From positions 3,286,001 to 3,350,000 of the forward strand of contig NZ_CP110001.1 of NCBI RefSeq assembly GCF_025947185.1: 64,000 nucleotides of DNA, given 5' to 3'. How positions within the stretch are numbered: position 1 is the first letter of the stretch; the number at the start of each line of letters is the position of its first letter. The stretch is from Flavobacterium sp. N2038. GTDB lineage: Bacteria; Bacteroidota; Bacteroidia; Flavobacteriales; Flavobacteriaceae. Under the pieces are notes generated by a model, which was given only the letters and a program-made list of their open reading frames with translations, ran no database searches and was not told where the DNA came from. Shown here one piece after another: positions 43,154 to 51,747 of this stretch. The translations under genes were made by a program, and so were the position numbers.

Positions 43154-45079
43154 ATGGCTAAAGATAATAATCCAAATCCGAGTAAATTTAAAATAAGTCC
43201 TTGGTTAATATATACCGCAATACTTTTAGTTTTTTTATTTATAAGTTTTGCAACCGGAGGATCTAACTTAAGCGAGCCTGCTCAATTGACTTCTTCTAAA
43301 TTCAACACTTTATTAGAAAAAGGACAAATTGAAAAAGTTATCGTTTATAATAAAGCTGAAGCTGAAGTTTACCTGACACAAGCTGCTCTTAAAGATGCAG
43401 CAAATAAAAAAGTTGCAAAAGATATTTTTGAAAGACCAAACAAAGGTCCTCACTATACTTTAGAAATTGGTAATGACCAAATTTTTCAGACAAAACTGGA
43501 AAAAGCAGTTGGCGAAGGCAAACTGAAAGATTTTAACTTCCTTCAAAAAAACAACTGGAGCGATATTTTAATCAGCTTACTACCAATCATCATCATTATT
43601 GGTGTATGGATCTTCATTATGCGTAAAATGTCAGGCGGCGCTGGTGGCGGTGGCGGACAAATTTTTAACATTGGAAAATCTAAAGCTAAATTATTTGATG
43701 AGAAAACAGATATCAAAACAACTTTTAAAGATGTTGCAGGTTTAGAAGGCGCTAAAGAAGAAATACAAGAAATTGTAGAATTTCTTAAAAACCCTGAAAA
43801 ATATACTAATCTTGGAGGTAAAATCCCAAAAGGAGCTTTACTTGTAGGACCTCCGGGAACTGGTAAAACGTTGCTTGCAAAAGCGGTAGCCGGCGAAGCT
43901 CAGGTTCCTTTCTTCTCTTTATCAGGTTCTGATTTCGTAGAAATGTTTGTAGGGGTTGGTGCATCTCGTGTACGTGACTTATTTAAACAGGCAAAAGAAA
44001 AATCTCCAGCTATTATCTTTATTGACGAGATCGATGCTGTTGGTAGAGCTCGTGGAAAAAGCAATATGTCTGGCGGAAACGACGAGAGAGAAAACACATT
44101 AAACCAATTACTAACAGAAATGGATGGTTTTGGTACAAACTCTAACGTAATTGTATTAGCAGCAACAAACAGAGCTGATGTTCTTGACAAAGCTTTAATG
44201 CGTGCCGGACGTTTTGACAGACAAATTTTTGTTGACTTACCAGACATTCGTGAGAGAGCAGAGATTTTTGCTGTTCACTTGGCTCCTATCAAAAAAGTCG
44301 AAGGTCTTGATCTTGACTTCTTAGCAAAACAAACTCCGGGATTCTCTGGTGCTGATATTGCCAACGTGTGTAACGAAGCTGCATTAATTGCTGCACGTAA
44401 CAACAAACCAGCAGTAGACAAGCAAGATTTTCTTGATGCAGTTGACAGAATTATTGGTGGTCTTGAAAAGAAAAACAAAATCATTACTCCAGACGAAAAG
44501 AGAGCTATTGCAATTCACGAAGCTGGTCACGCAACTGTAAGCTGGATGCTAGAGCATGCTGCCCCACTTATTAAAGTAACAATTGTTCCTCGCGGACAAA
44601 GTTTAGGTGCTGCATGGTACTTACCAGAAGAAAGACAAATCGTAAGAACAGATCAAATGCTTGACGAAATGTGTGCAACCATGGGCGGAAGAGCTGCTGA
44701 AAAAGTAACTTTTGACAGAATTTCAACCGGAGCTTTAAGCGATTTAGAAAAAGTAACGCGTCAGGCTCGTGCAATGGTAACGATTTACGGTTTGAATGAT
44801 AAAATCGGAAATGTTACTTATTATGATTCAAGCGGACAAAGCGAATACAACTTCTCTAAACCATATTCTGATGAAACTGCGAAAATTATTGACAAAGAAA
44901 TTTCAGAATTAATTGAAGGTCAATACCAAAGAGCTATTGAAATTCTTGAAGAAAACAAAGACAAATTAAATCAGCTTGCTGATATATTAATTGAAAAAGA
45001 AGTAATCTTTAAAGATGACTTAGAGGCAATTTTCGGAAAACGTACTTTTGATAAAAATTTAGAAGAAGTCGTTTCGTAA
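43154..45079 (+). CDS. ftsH: ATP-dependent zinc metalloprotease FtsH
   Basis: A 641-residue inner membrane AAA protease. Two N-terminal membrane helices (about 17-35 and 137-157) flank a periplasmic domain; the AAA domain has Walker A LVGPPGTGKT (about 230-240), Walker B FIDEIDAVGR and the second region of homology RADVLDKALMRAGRFDR; the zinc site is HEAGH at about 455, with a third ligand near DLEKVTRQ. It degrades misfolded membrane proteins and regulatory targets. Followed by a strong terminator, so the LUD gene has its own promoter. Confidence 0.98.
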   Translation: MAKDNNPNPSKFKISPWLIYTAILLVFLFISFATGGSNLSEPAQLTSSKFNTLLEKGQIEKVIVYNKAEAEVYLTQAALKDAANKKVAKDIFERPNKGPHYTLEIGNDQIFQTKLEKAVGEGKLKDFNFLQKNNWSDILISLLPIIIIIGVWIFIMRKMSGGAGGGGGQIFNIGKSKAKLFDEKTDIKTTFKDVAGLEGAKEEIQEIVEFLKNPEKYTNLGGKIPKGALLVGPPGTGKTLLAKAVAGEAQVPFFSLSGSDFVEMFVGVGASRVRDLFKQAKEKSPAIIFIDEIDAVGRARGKSNMSGGNDERENTLNQLLTEMDGFGTNSNVIVLAATNRADVLDKALMRAGRFDRQIFVDLPDIRERAEIFAVHLAPIKKVEGLDLDFLAKQTPGFSGADIANVCNEAALIAARNNKPAVDKQDFLDAVDRIIGGLEKKNKIITPDEKRAIAIHEAGHATVSWMLEHAAPLIKVTIVPRGQSLGAAWYLPEERQIVRTDQMLDEMCATMGGRAAEKVTFDRISTGALSDLEKVTRQARAMVTIYGLNDKIGNVTYYDSSGQSEYNFSKPYSDETAKIIDKEISELIEGQYQRAIEILEENKDKLNQLADILIEKEVIFKDDLEAIFGKRTFDKNLEEVVS

Positions 45080-45106
45080 AATTATACAGTAAATAAGTAA
45101 TATTTT

Positions 45107-45150
45107 TTAAAATCTTAATTCAAAATAGCCTTTTGAATTAAGATTTTTTT
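45107..45150 (+). terminator. terminator after ftsH
   Basis: AATCTTAATTCAAAA pairs with TTTTGAATTAAGATT around a TAGCC loop, followed by seven T. It separates ftsH from the lipid operon. Confidence 0.9.
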
Positions 45151-45157
45151 ATCTTTG
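45150..45157 (+). promoter_or_regulatory. candidate -7 box of the LUD-cdsA-psd operon
   Basis: TATCTTTG matches TAnnTTTG and follows the ftsH terminator, 40 nt upstream of the LUD start. Confidence 0.45.
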
Positions 45158-45196
45158 AACGTTTTCAATTAACATGTAAAGTATTTCATATAAAAA

Positions 45197-45802
45197 ATGA
45201 ATTTTTTCAAAAAAATATTTGGATCCGGTGATTCCTCTTCTGAAGAAGAAGGTGAAAGTGAATACGGACGAAATCCAGTTCAAAATAGCCACTTATCATT
45301 AGATGAACAATTCATTTTCAATTTCAGGAAAAATGGAGGTAAATTTTTGTATTGCGAAAACAAACAGGAAGTTGCTGAACAATTTGAAAATATTCTGGAA
45401 GAAAATGACTGGTTTGAAAAAGAAGTCTTATGCTATGAGTCTGGTCTTTTTCATTTATTAGAAGAAAACAAATTAATTTATATTTCGCCAAGAAACCCAA
45501 GATTCTTATTGGCATCATGCGAGAACTTAATTGCCGATGAAGGCTCTATTTTGTTTTCATCAAAACAAATCAGACAGGACAAACCAAATGAGTTACCTGC
45601 AAATATTGTCATAATTGCAACTACAAGTCAAATTTTACCTATGAAAAGTGATGGCTTAAGTGCCATTAAACGCAAATACGAACGTGACTATCCAACTAAC
45701 ATTACCACAATAAAATATTTCGAAAAGGCCAAAGAAGAAGATTTCACGCAATACGGAAGTGTAGCCAAGAATCTGTATTTATTGCTTTTAGAAGACCTTT
45801 AA
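45197..45802 (+). CDS. LUD-domain protein
   Basis: A 201-residue protein with a short disordered acidic N-terminus (GSGDSSSEEEGESE) and a LUD domain (LutC/YkgG type): NFRKNGGKFLYCENKQEVAEQFENILEEND, then SPRNPRFLLASCENLIADEGSILFSSKQIRQ and NIVIIATTSQILP. LutC-type proteins act in lactate oxidation, but here it stands before cdsA and may have another role. Two bases separate it from cdsA. Confidence 0.82.
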   Translation: MNFFKKIFGSGDSSSEEEGESEYGRNPVQNSHLSLDEQFIFNFRKNGGKFLYCENKQEVAEQFENILEENDWFEKEVLCYESGLFHLLEENKLIYISPRNPRFLLASCENLIADEGSILFSSKQIRQDKPNELPANIVIIATTSQILPMKSDGLSAIKRKYERDYPTNITTIKYFEKAKEEDFTQYGSVAKNLYLLLLEDL

Positions 45803-45803
45803 G

Positions 45804-46694
45804 ATGAATGAAACACTGAAGAGAACCATTTCTGGTGCTGTTTATATCGCTTTACTCCTAACATCTATTCTGTTTTCTACCGAAAGCTTCATTATTCTTT
45901 TTGGAATTTTTCTAATTATAACAATTTATGAATATTCTAACTTAGTAAACCTGAATAAGATCTTTTCGATCCTATTTGGAACTTTGTTGTATTCTTCCAT
46001 CGTTTTGATTAGTCATTATCAAAAACAAACGATACTGTTTTTAAGCGACTTATTTAAAACAAAATTTAATTCAGAAATCAATATTCAACAACTGGATGTT
46101 GTACTACTTGCTATTACTTTAGTAGTTTCAATTAAATGCATCCTTTTTCTGTTTTATGATTCTGTGCAAAAAGTTAGTATTTCATCAAAATACTTGTATT
46201 TATTAGGATACATCACATTACCTTTTGTTTTTATTGTAAAAATATCTTTCGGAACCAACGATTATAATCCAAAAATTATTCTTGGCTTATTTATCCTGAT
46301 CTGGACAAATGATACATTTGCCTATCTGGTTGGAAAATCAATGGGAAAACACAAATTATTTGAGCGAGTTTCTCCTAAAAAAACCATAGAAGGATTTTTA
46401 GGCGGCGTTGTATTTGCTGCTTTTGCCGGTTTTTTAATTTCTAAACTTTACATTCAGCCTAAGCCTGATTTTAGCAGTAAATCTATTTTAATATGGACCA
46501 TTATCGCTTTGATTGTGAGCGTTTTTGGAACGATTGGAGACTTAATCGAATCCAAATTTAAAAGAATTTCCGGTGTTAAAGACAGTGGTTCTATTATGCC
46601 AGGCCACGGAGGTATCCTAGATCGACTAGATAGTGTTATATTTGTAGCACCAATTATATTTTTATTTTATCAAATTTTATATTATGTTTCATAA
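45804..46694 (+). CDS. cdsA: phosphatidate cytidylyltransferase
   Basis: Makes CDP-diacylglycerol from phosphatidate and CTP, the branch point of phospholipid synthesis, at the inner membrane. The 296-residue protein has about eight membrane helices and the C-terminal signature GTIGDLIESKFKRISGVKDSGSIMPGHGGILDRLDS. The LUD gene ends one base before its start, and psd overlaps its end by 11 bp; the three plus ACBP form one operon. Confidence 0.96.
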   Translation: MNETLKRTISGAVYIALLLTSILFSTESFIILFGIFLIITIYEYSNLVNLNKIFSILFGTLLYSSIVLISHYQKQTILFLSDLFKTKFNSEINIQQLDVVLLAITLVVSIKCILFLFYDSVQKVSISSKYLYLLGYITLPFVFIVKISFGTNDYNPKIILGLFILIWTNDTFAYLVGKSMGKHKLFERVSPKKTIEGFLGGVVFAAFAGFLISKLYIQPKPDFSSKSILIWTIIALIVSVFGTIGDLIESKFKRISGVKDSGSIMPGHGGILDRLDSVIFVAPIIFLFYQILYYVS

Positions 46695-47337
46695 AGAAGG
46701 AGGACCATCCATTTTACTAGGTACTATTTTTGCTGTTGCCGTATTGCTAATTGCCGACAAATTCATTGATATTGCCTGGCTAAGAATGCTTGTTCAGATT
46801 GCAGGCGTAGTAGTTTTGATTATTATTTTACAATTTTTTAGAAATCCTAAAAGAATTGCAATAAGAGATATTAACCACATCCTTGCTCCGGTTGACGGAA
46901 AAGTTGTGGTTATTGAAGAAGTTTATGAAGGTGAATATTTTAAAGATAAACGTTTACAGGTTTCTATCTTTATGTCACCAATTAATGTTCACGTTACTCG
47001 TTATGCGATGGACGGAATTATAAAATTCAGTAAATATCATCCTGGTAAGTTTTTAGTAGCATGGCACCCAAAAGCCAGCGAAGAAAACGAAAGAACTACA
47101 GTTGTTATTGAAAATGAAACTTTCGGACAAATATTATACAGACAAATTGCCGGTGCATTGGCACGTAGAATTGTAAACTATGCTCAGGAAGGTATGCAGG
47201 TTGTTCAGGGAACTGATGCCGGTTTTATTAAATTTGGTTCAAGAGTAGATTTATTTTTACCTTTAGGTACACCAATTAATGTAGAGTTAAACCAAAAAGC
47301 AATTGGCGGAAAAACTATTATTGCTACAAAAGCTTAA
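46684..47337 (+). CDS. psd: phosphatidylserine decarboxylase, short form
   Basis: Converts phosphatidylserine to phosphatidylethanolamine in the membrane; the 217-residue proenzyme cuts itself to form a pyruvoyl group. The short archaetidyl-type form has two N-terminal membrane helices, LAPVDGKVVVIEEVYEG, FMSPINVHVTRYAMDG, and the processing site FIKFGSRVDLFLP with the serine at about residue 185. It overlaps cdsA by 11 bp and the ACBP gene starts directly after its stop. Confidence 0.94.
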   Translation: MFHKEGGPSILLGTIFAVAVLLIADKFIDIAWLRMLVQIAGVVVLIIILQFFRNPKRIAIRDINHILAPVDGKVVVIEEVYEGEYFKDKRLQVSIFMSPINVHVTRYAMDGIIKFSKYHPGKFLVAWHPKASEENERTTVVIENETFGQILYRQIAGALARRIVNYAQEGMQVVQGTDAGFIKFGSRVDLFLPLGTPINVELNQKAIGGKTIIATKA

Positions 47338-47607
47338 ATGACCATAAAAGATTTAGATACCCGTTTTTCTGAAGCTGTCGAAACTGCATTAAAAATGACT
47401 CAGGCTTCTTTACCGCAAGATGTGCAGTTAAGACTTTATGCCTATTATAAACAAGCAACCTTTGGGACTGCAGTTTATAATCAATCGCAAAATTTTGATT
47501 TGAGAGATGCTTTCAAAACAAATGCGTGGATGCAGATTAGTCACATTTCGGTTGATGAAGCAAAAGAAGGTTATATCGAAATCATTAATTCACTAACATT
47601 AAAATAA
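47338..47607 (+). CDS. acyl-CoA-binding protein
   Basis: An 89-residue four-helix protein with the ACBP signature: FSEAVETALKMTQASLPQDVQLRLYAYYKQATFG and LRDAFKTNAWMQ, with the lysine and tyrosine residues that contact acyl-CoA. It buffers long-chain acyl-CoA in the cytoplasm. Bacterial ACBPs are uncommon, but the location in a phospholipid operon fits. The ATG directly follows the psd stop. Confidence 0.93.
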   Translation: MTIKDLDTRFSEAVETALKMTQASLPQDVQLRLYAYYKQATFGTAVYNQSQNFDLRDAFKTNAWMQISHISVDEAKEGYIEIINSLTLK

Positions 47608-47614
47608 ATTACTT

Positions 47615-48397
47615 ATGAAGAAAAACATTACTCGTTTTGGTATTTTAGCTTCATTCTTAGCGTTATTTTCTTGTAATGACGGTAATAAGCTAACAGAAGT
47701 TGTTGAGGTTCCTTTGCCAACAAAGGAAGAAAAAATAACCATAGGAACTCCTGATGATATAAAAGCAGATCCGGGCTCTTTTGGTATTACTAAACTTCCA
47801 TTTGCTTATGACGGGCTTGCTCCGGACATTCGTTCGCTTACTTTAGAGACACATTATTCTAAACATTATGTTACTTACACTAATAACCTGAATAAAGAAA
47901 TTGTTTCGACTGAGTTTGAAAATATGCCAATTGAGGATATTTTGAAAAAAATGCCTCTCACAAATATCAAACTTCGTCAAAATGCCGGAGGATATTACAA
48001 CCATACATTGTATTTCAACCTTCTAACGCCTAAAGAGCAAACTCCAAAAGACACTCTTGCAGGATCGATCAATAAAGAATTTGGTTCGTTTAATAATCTT
48101 ACCAATCAGTTTAAAGGTCAGGCAGAAAAACAATTTGGATCTGGCTGGGTATGGCTGGTTGTGGACCGTTACGGAAAATTGCAAATTACAACTACCGACA
48201 ATCAGGATAATCCTTTAATGAAAAATGCCTTGATTCCGGGAACACCTATTATAGGAATCGATTTATGGGAACACGCTTATTACCTGGACTACCAAAACAG
48301 AAAAGGAAGTTATATTGACGCTTTTTACAAACATATAAATTGGGAAAAAGCAAACGAATATTACATAGAGGCTTTGAAGAAAGTCAAAAAAGTATAA
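47615..48397 (+). CDS. lipoprotein superoxide dismutase (Fe/Mn type)
   Basis: A 260-residue protein with a lipoprotein signal peptide (LFSCND, lipid at the cysteine near residue 22) and a Fe/Mn superoxide dismutase domain (about 60-255). The four metal ligands are visible: the first His in THYSKHYVTY, the His in YYNHTLYF, the Asp in GIDLWEHAYY and its partner His. It would remove superoxide at the periplasmic or outer membrane face, an unusual place for this enzyme. It starts 7 bp past the ACBP gene. Confidence 0.92.
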   Translation: MKKNITRFGILASFLALFSCNDGNKLTEVVEVPLPTKEEKITIGTPDDIKADPGSFGITKLPFAYDGLAPDIRSLTLETHYSKHYVTYTNNLNKEIVSTEFENMPIEDILKKMPLTNIKLRQNAGGYYNHTLYFNLLTPKEQTPKDTLAGSINKEFGSFNNLTNQFKGQAEKQFGSGWVWLVVDRYGKLQITTTDNQDNPLMKNALIPGTPIIGIDLWEHAYYLDYQNRKGSYIDAFYKHINWEKANEYYIEALKKVKKV

Positions 48398-48404
48398 AAA
48401 TTAT

Positions 48405-48437
48405 AAAAGCTGATACAAATTTGTATCAGCTTTTTTT
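48405..48437 (+). terminator. terminator of the lipid operon
   Basis: AAAAGCTGATACAAA pairs with TTTGTATCAGCTTTT, a perfect 15-bp stem with T tract, right after the superoxide dismutase stop. Confidence 0.95.
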
Positions 48438-48466
48438 TATACCTTAATACTTCTAAGACCTTAGAT

Positions 48467-49525
48467 ATGAAAGACATTGCAAATCGTTTTACAGAAAACC
48501 CACTGTTGTCACCAGCAGATATTCCTGCAAGCAGAGAGGGATTGGAAGTTACTTGTCTGCTAAATCCCGGAGTTTTTCAATTTGAAAACAAAATCTGGCT
48601 GGCTGTACGGGTTGCCGAAAGACCAAAGCAAACAGAAAATATAATTTCGTTTCCTGTTTTAACCGAATCAGGGACTATTCAAATCATTGAAATTCTGAAA
48701 GATGATCCTGAACTTATAGCTACAGATGCACGTGTAATAAACTACAAAAGAACCGATTATTTAACCACATTATCGCACATTAGATTACTATGCAGCGATG
48801 ATGGCCGTAAGTTTTATGAGCCCGAGAACTACCCGCATTTGGTTGGCGAAGGAATACTGGAAACTTTCGGAATTGAAGATTGTCGCGTTTCTTTAATCGA
48901 AGGTCGCTATTACCTCACTTTTACTGCTGTTTCAGATAATGGCGTTGGTGTTGGTTTACGCACTACTACCAACTGGAAAACTTTTGAGAAACATGGAATG
49001 ATTTTCCCTCCTCATAATAAAGATTGCGCCATTTTTGAAGAAAAGATAAATGGTCTATTTTATGCATTACACCGACCAAACAGTGTAGATATTGGGGGAA
49101 ATTATATTTGGATAGCTTCATCACCGGATGGCATTCACTGGGGAAATCACCAATGTATCATTAAAACCAGAAAAGACCATTGGGACAGCAAGAGAGTCGG
49201 CGCCGGAGCAGCACCAATAAAAACAGCAAAAGGATGGCTCGAAATTTATCATGGAGCCAATGAATCTCATCAATATTGCTTAGGTGCTTTTTTAATGGAT
49301 CTTGAAAATCCTTCAAAAGTAATTTCAAGAACCGAAAGTCCAATTATGATTCCTAAAACAAATTATGAATTAAGTGGTTTCTTTGGAAATGTAGTATTTA
49401 CCAATGGTCATATTCTGGAACCAGATGGAGACACCGTTACTATTTATTATGGCGCATCTGACGAGTTTGTTTGTGGAGCTCAATTTTCTTTAGCAGCCAT
49501 TATTTCTCTCCTCAAAGAAATTTAA
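48467..49525 (+). CDS. GH130 family glycoside phosphorylase
   Basis: A 352-residue cytoplasmic five-blade beta-propeller of glycoside hydrolase family 130. The catalytic region LVGEGILETFGIEDCRVSLIEGRYYLTFTAVSD and YALHRPNSVDI are present, with KTAKGWLEIYHGA near 247. Such enzymes split beta-mannosides using phosphate. It could work in a cell that takes up mannan fragments, but no SusC/D pair or mannanase is beside it. It is convergent with the alpha-amylase gene. Confidence 0.88.
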   Translation: MKDIANRFTENPLLSPADIPASREGLEVTCLLNPGVFQFENKIWLAVRVAERPKQTENIISFPVLTESGTIQIIEILKDDPELIATDARVINYKRTDYLTTLSHIRLLCSDDGRKFYEPENYPHLVGEGILETFGIEDCRVSLIEGRYYLTFTAVSDNGVGVGLRTTTNWKTFEKHGMIFPPHNKDCAIFEEKINGLFYALHRPNSVDIGGNYIWIASSPDGIHWGNHQCIIKTRKDHWDSKRVGAGAAPIKTAKGWLEIYHGANESHQYCLGAFLMDLENPSKVISRTESPIMIPKTNYELSGFFGNVVFTNGHILEPDGDTVTIYYGASDEFVCGAQFSLAAIISLLKEI

Positions 49526-49535
49526 AAGCAAAAAA

Positions 49536-49566
49536 CTTGTTTAGGTTATTTCTAACACTAAACAAG
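49536..49566. terminator. bidirectional terminator between GH130 and amylase genes
   Basis: CTTGTTTAG-GTTA-TTTC-TAAC-A-CTAAACAAG: a long stem with one bulge in the 64-bp gap between convergent genes. Confidence 0.75.
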
Positions 49567-49589
49567 CTTCTTTTGCAACTTCTATAATT

Positions 49590-51461
49590 TTACTTTAACT
49601 CTAAAATTAGAGATTCTGATGGCTCAATTGAAATTTTAGCTTTTCCTTCTCCATTTTGCACCTTCAAAGCAAACTTTTTAATCTGATACAACTGATCTGT
49701 CAATTGATATTCTCCTTCTTTTAAATTCCATTTCGAAATAATATCCGACGGAATCTTCAATTCAAACTCACTTGTTTTATCAGAAGAAAAATTAGCAATT
49801 ACAACAAGCTTTTGATTCTCAGACCAACGCACATAAGAATAGAGCAAAGGATCGTAACCTGCATTATTCTCACGATTTACAGATTGAATTTCCTGAAAAC
49901 TCCCCATTAAAGCTGAACTATTAATTGAAAAATTCAATAATCGTTTGTAAAACACACGAAGTTTTTTTTCGGAATCAGATAATTTTCCGCCATCAAATTT
50001 GCCTTCATTCATCCAGCGCTGATGATTTGGAACTCCGATATAATCAAAAATGGAAGTTCTGGATCGCTTTCCAAAACCTGCATCCTCGTTTCCGGCCTCT
50101 CCTACTTCCTGTCCAAAATAAATCATGGTTGGCGAAGTACTGATTGTTGTCGAAACCACCATTAAAGGCTTTCCGCGTTCCGGTGTTCCTGCAAATTCAG
50201 GACTTGCTAAACGTTGTTCATCATGATTGTCAAGAAAATGAAGCATGTGATGCTCAATATCTGCCATTCCTTTTTGAATATCTGATAATCCATCAGGAGA
50301 AGATTTTCCACGAATGACATCTTTCAACTTATCATACGTTTCTACTTTATCATACAAATAATCCATTTTTCCTAAACGAATGTAGTTTCGATATTCATTT
50401 GGATTGTAAACTTCAGCCAGTAAAAAAGCATTCGGATTTTTCATTTTTATAGCCGAATTCATATAACTCCAAAATTCATACGGAACCATTTCTGCCATAT
50501 CATATCTAAAACCGTCAACGCCTTTTGCAGTCCAATACAACGCAATAGCTCTGAATTTTTTCCAGGAATCCGGAACCTCTTTGTCTTGCCAAAAAGTAAA
50601 ATGTTCTTTATATGATTTCTGATCAAAACCGACAGGCAATTCCGGAAAATCTTTAGAACCATCAGGACGAATTCCGTAATTCACTTTTACCGTTTCATAC
50701 CAGTCATTTTGATCCGGTTTTACTTTTCTCGAACCATTCCCGGTCCATTTTGCAGGATTTTCATCAAACTTTCCATCAATCAGATCATTTTTTTCTCCAT
50801 TTAACGGAATATCTCCATCAGGAATCAGAAAATGCTCATTTGGAATATAATAAAAATTATTATTTCGATCGTATTCAACGTTTACATTATCATTGGCACC
50901 AAAATCCTTTACACCTTCCGGATTGCTTTTTCCCTCGTATTTTCGGGCGATATGGTTTGGAACAATATCAATAATAAGTTTTAAGTCGGCTTTATGCGTT
51001 CGCGCAATTAAATCTTCAAACTCTTGTAGTCTGTTTGCCGGATTTACTGCCAAATCGGGATTTACATTATAATAATCTTTTACAGCATATGGTGAACCCG
51101 CACGGCCTTTTACTACTTCAGGATCGTCATTTGAAATTCCGTAAGCAGTGTAATCATGAACCAAAGCATGATGAGGTACACCGGTATACCAAATATAAGT
51201 AACTCCTAAATCTTTAATTTCGTGCAGTGCCTTGTCTGTAAAATCATTAAACTTACCTACACCATTTTCTTCAATAGTTCCCCAGGGTTTATTGGTGGTG
51301 TTTTTATTCCCAAACAAACGTGTAAAAACCTGATAAACTACAATTTTCTTATCCGTATCATGCTCTTTTATTGGTGTACTCATTTTTAAATCTTGTGTTT
51401 TACATGCTGTAAACAGCAAGGTTACAGCCATTCCTGTAACAAAAAATCGTTTATTTATCAT
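49590..51461 (-). CDS. lipoprotein alpha-amylase (GH13)
   Basis: A 623-residue protein with a lipoprotein signal peptide (LLFTACK, lipid at the cysteine near residue 20) and a GH13 barrel. Conserved regions are DIVPNH, GVDGFRYDMAEMVP with the nucleophile Asp at about residue 331, FLLAEVYN with the acid/base Glu, and FLDNHDEQR with the third Asp. It cuts alpha-1,4 glucans at the cell surface or periplasm, SusG-like. It has no SusC, SusD or regulator beside it. GH130 gene converges on it. Confidence 0.92.
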   Translation of the reverse strand: MINKRFFVTGMAVTLLFTACKTQDLKMSTPIKEHDTDKKIVVYQVFTRLFGNKNTTNKPWGTIEENGVGKFNDFTDKALHEIKDLGVTYIWYTGVPHHALVHDYTAYGISNDDPEVVKGRAGSPYAVKDYYNVNPDLAVNPANRLQEFEDLIARTHKADLKLIIDIVPNHIARKYEGKSNPEGVKDFGANDNVNVEYDRNNNFYYIPNEHFLIPDGDIPLNGEKNDLIDGKFDENPAKWTGNGSRKVKPDQNDWYETVKVNYGIRPDGSKDFPELPVGFDQKSYKEHFTFWQDKEVPDSWKKFRAIALYWTAKGVDGFRYDMAEMVPYEFWSYMNSAIKMKNPNAFLLAEVYNPNEYRNYIRLGKMDYLYDKVETYDKLKDVIRGKSSPDGLSDIQKGMADIEHHMLHFLDNHDEQRLASPEFAGTPERGKPLMVVSTTISTSPTMIYFGQEVGEAGNEDAGFGKRSRTSIFDYIGVPNHQRWMNEGKFDGGKLSDSEKKLRVFYKRLLNFSINSSALMGSFQEIQSVNRENNAGYDPLLYSYVRWSENQKLVVIANFSSDKTSEFELKIPSDIISKWNLKEGEYQLTDQLYQIKKFALKVQNGEGKAKISIEPSESLILELK

Positions 51462-51747
51462 GCTCTTTTTTATAATCAGACCGGTTTTTGAAATGGTTGG
51501 TTTTATTTAAATCCTTATAACCATTTCCTAAATTTAATCTAATTTTTAAAACCCAGATTAAACGTGCTGCAATTTGTCTAAAAATCGTTTAAAAATTGTC
51601 CACTACAACGTGAGAGTTCGCAATTTTGTTGATAAAATTCAGGATTACAATATGCCCTAAACAGTCTTTGTTTTTGAATTATAAATTAATCCTAATATCA
51701 GCTACAGGTTGTAACCTTTTTCATAAATTTGACAAAAATTTAATCCG
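51462..51747. other. 286-bp spacer upstream of the OstA-like gene
   Basis: Between divergent genes. The plus-strand box TAAATTTG at 51724-51731 is the only promoter-like motif found; the region also carries a GGTTGTAACC palindrome at about 51707-51716. No gene is seen. Confidence 0.5.
51724..51731 (+). promoter_or_regulatory. candidate -7 box of the OstA-like gene
   Basis: TAAATTTG fits TAnnTTTG, 16 nt before the TTG start, implying a very short leader. Confidence 0.4.
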
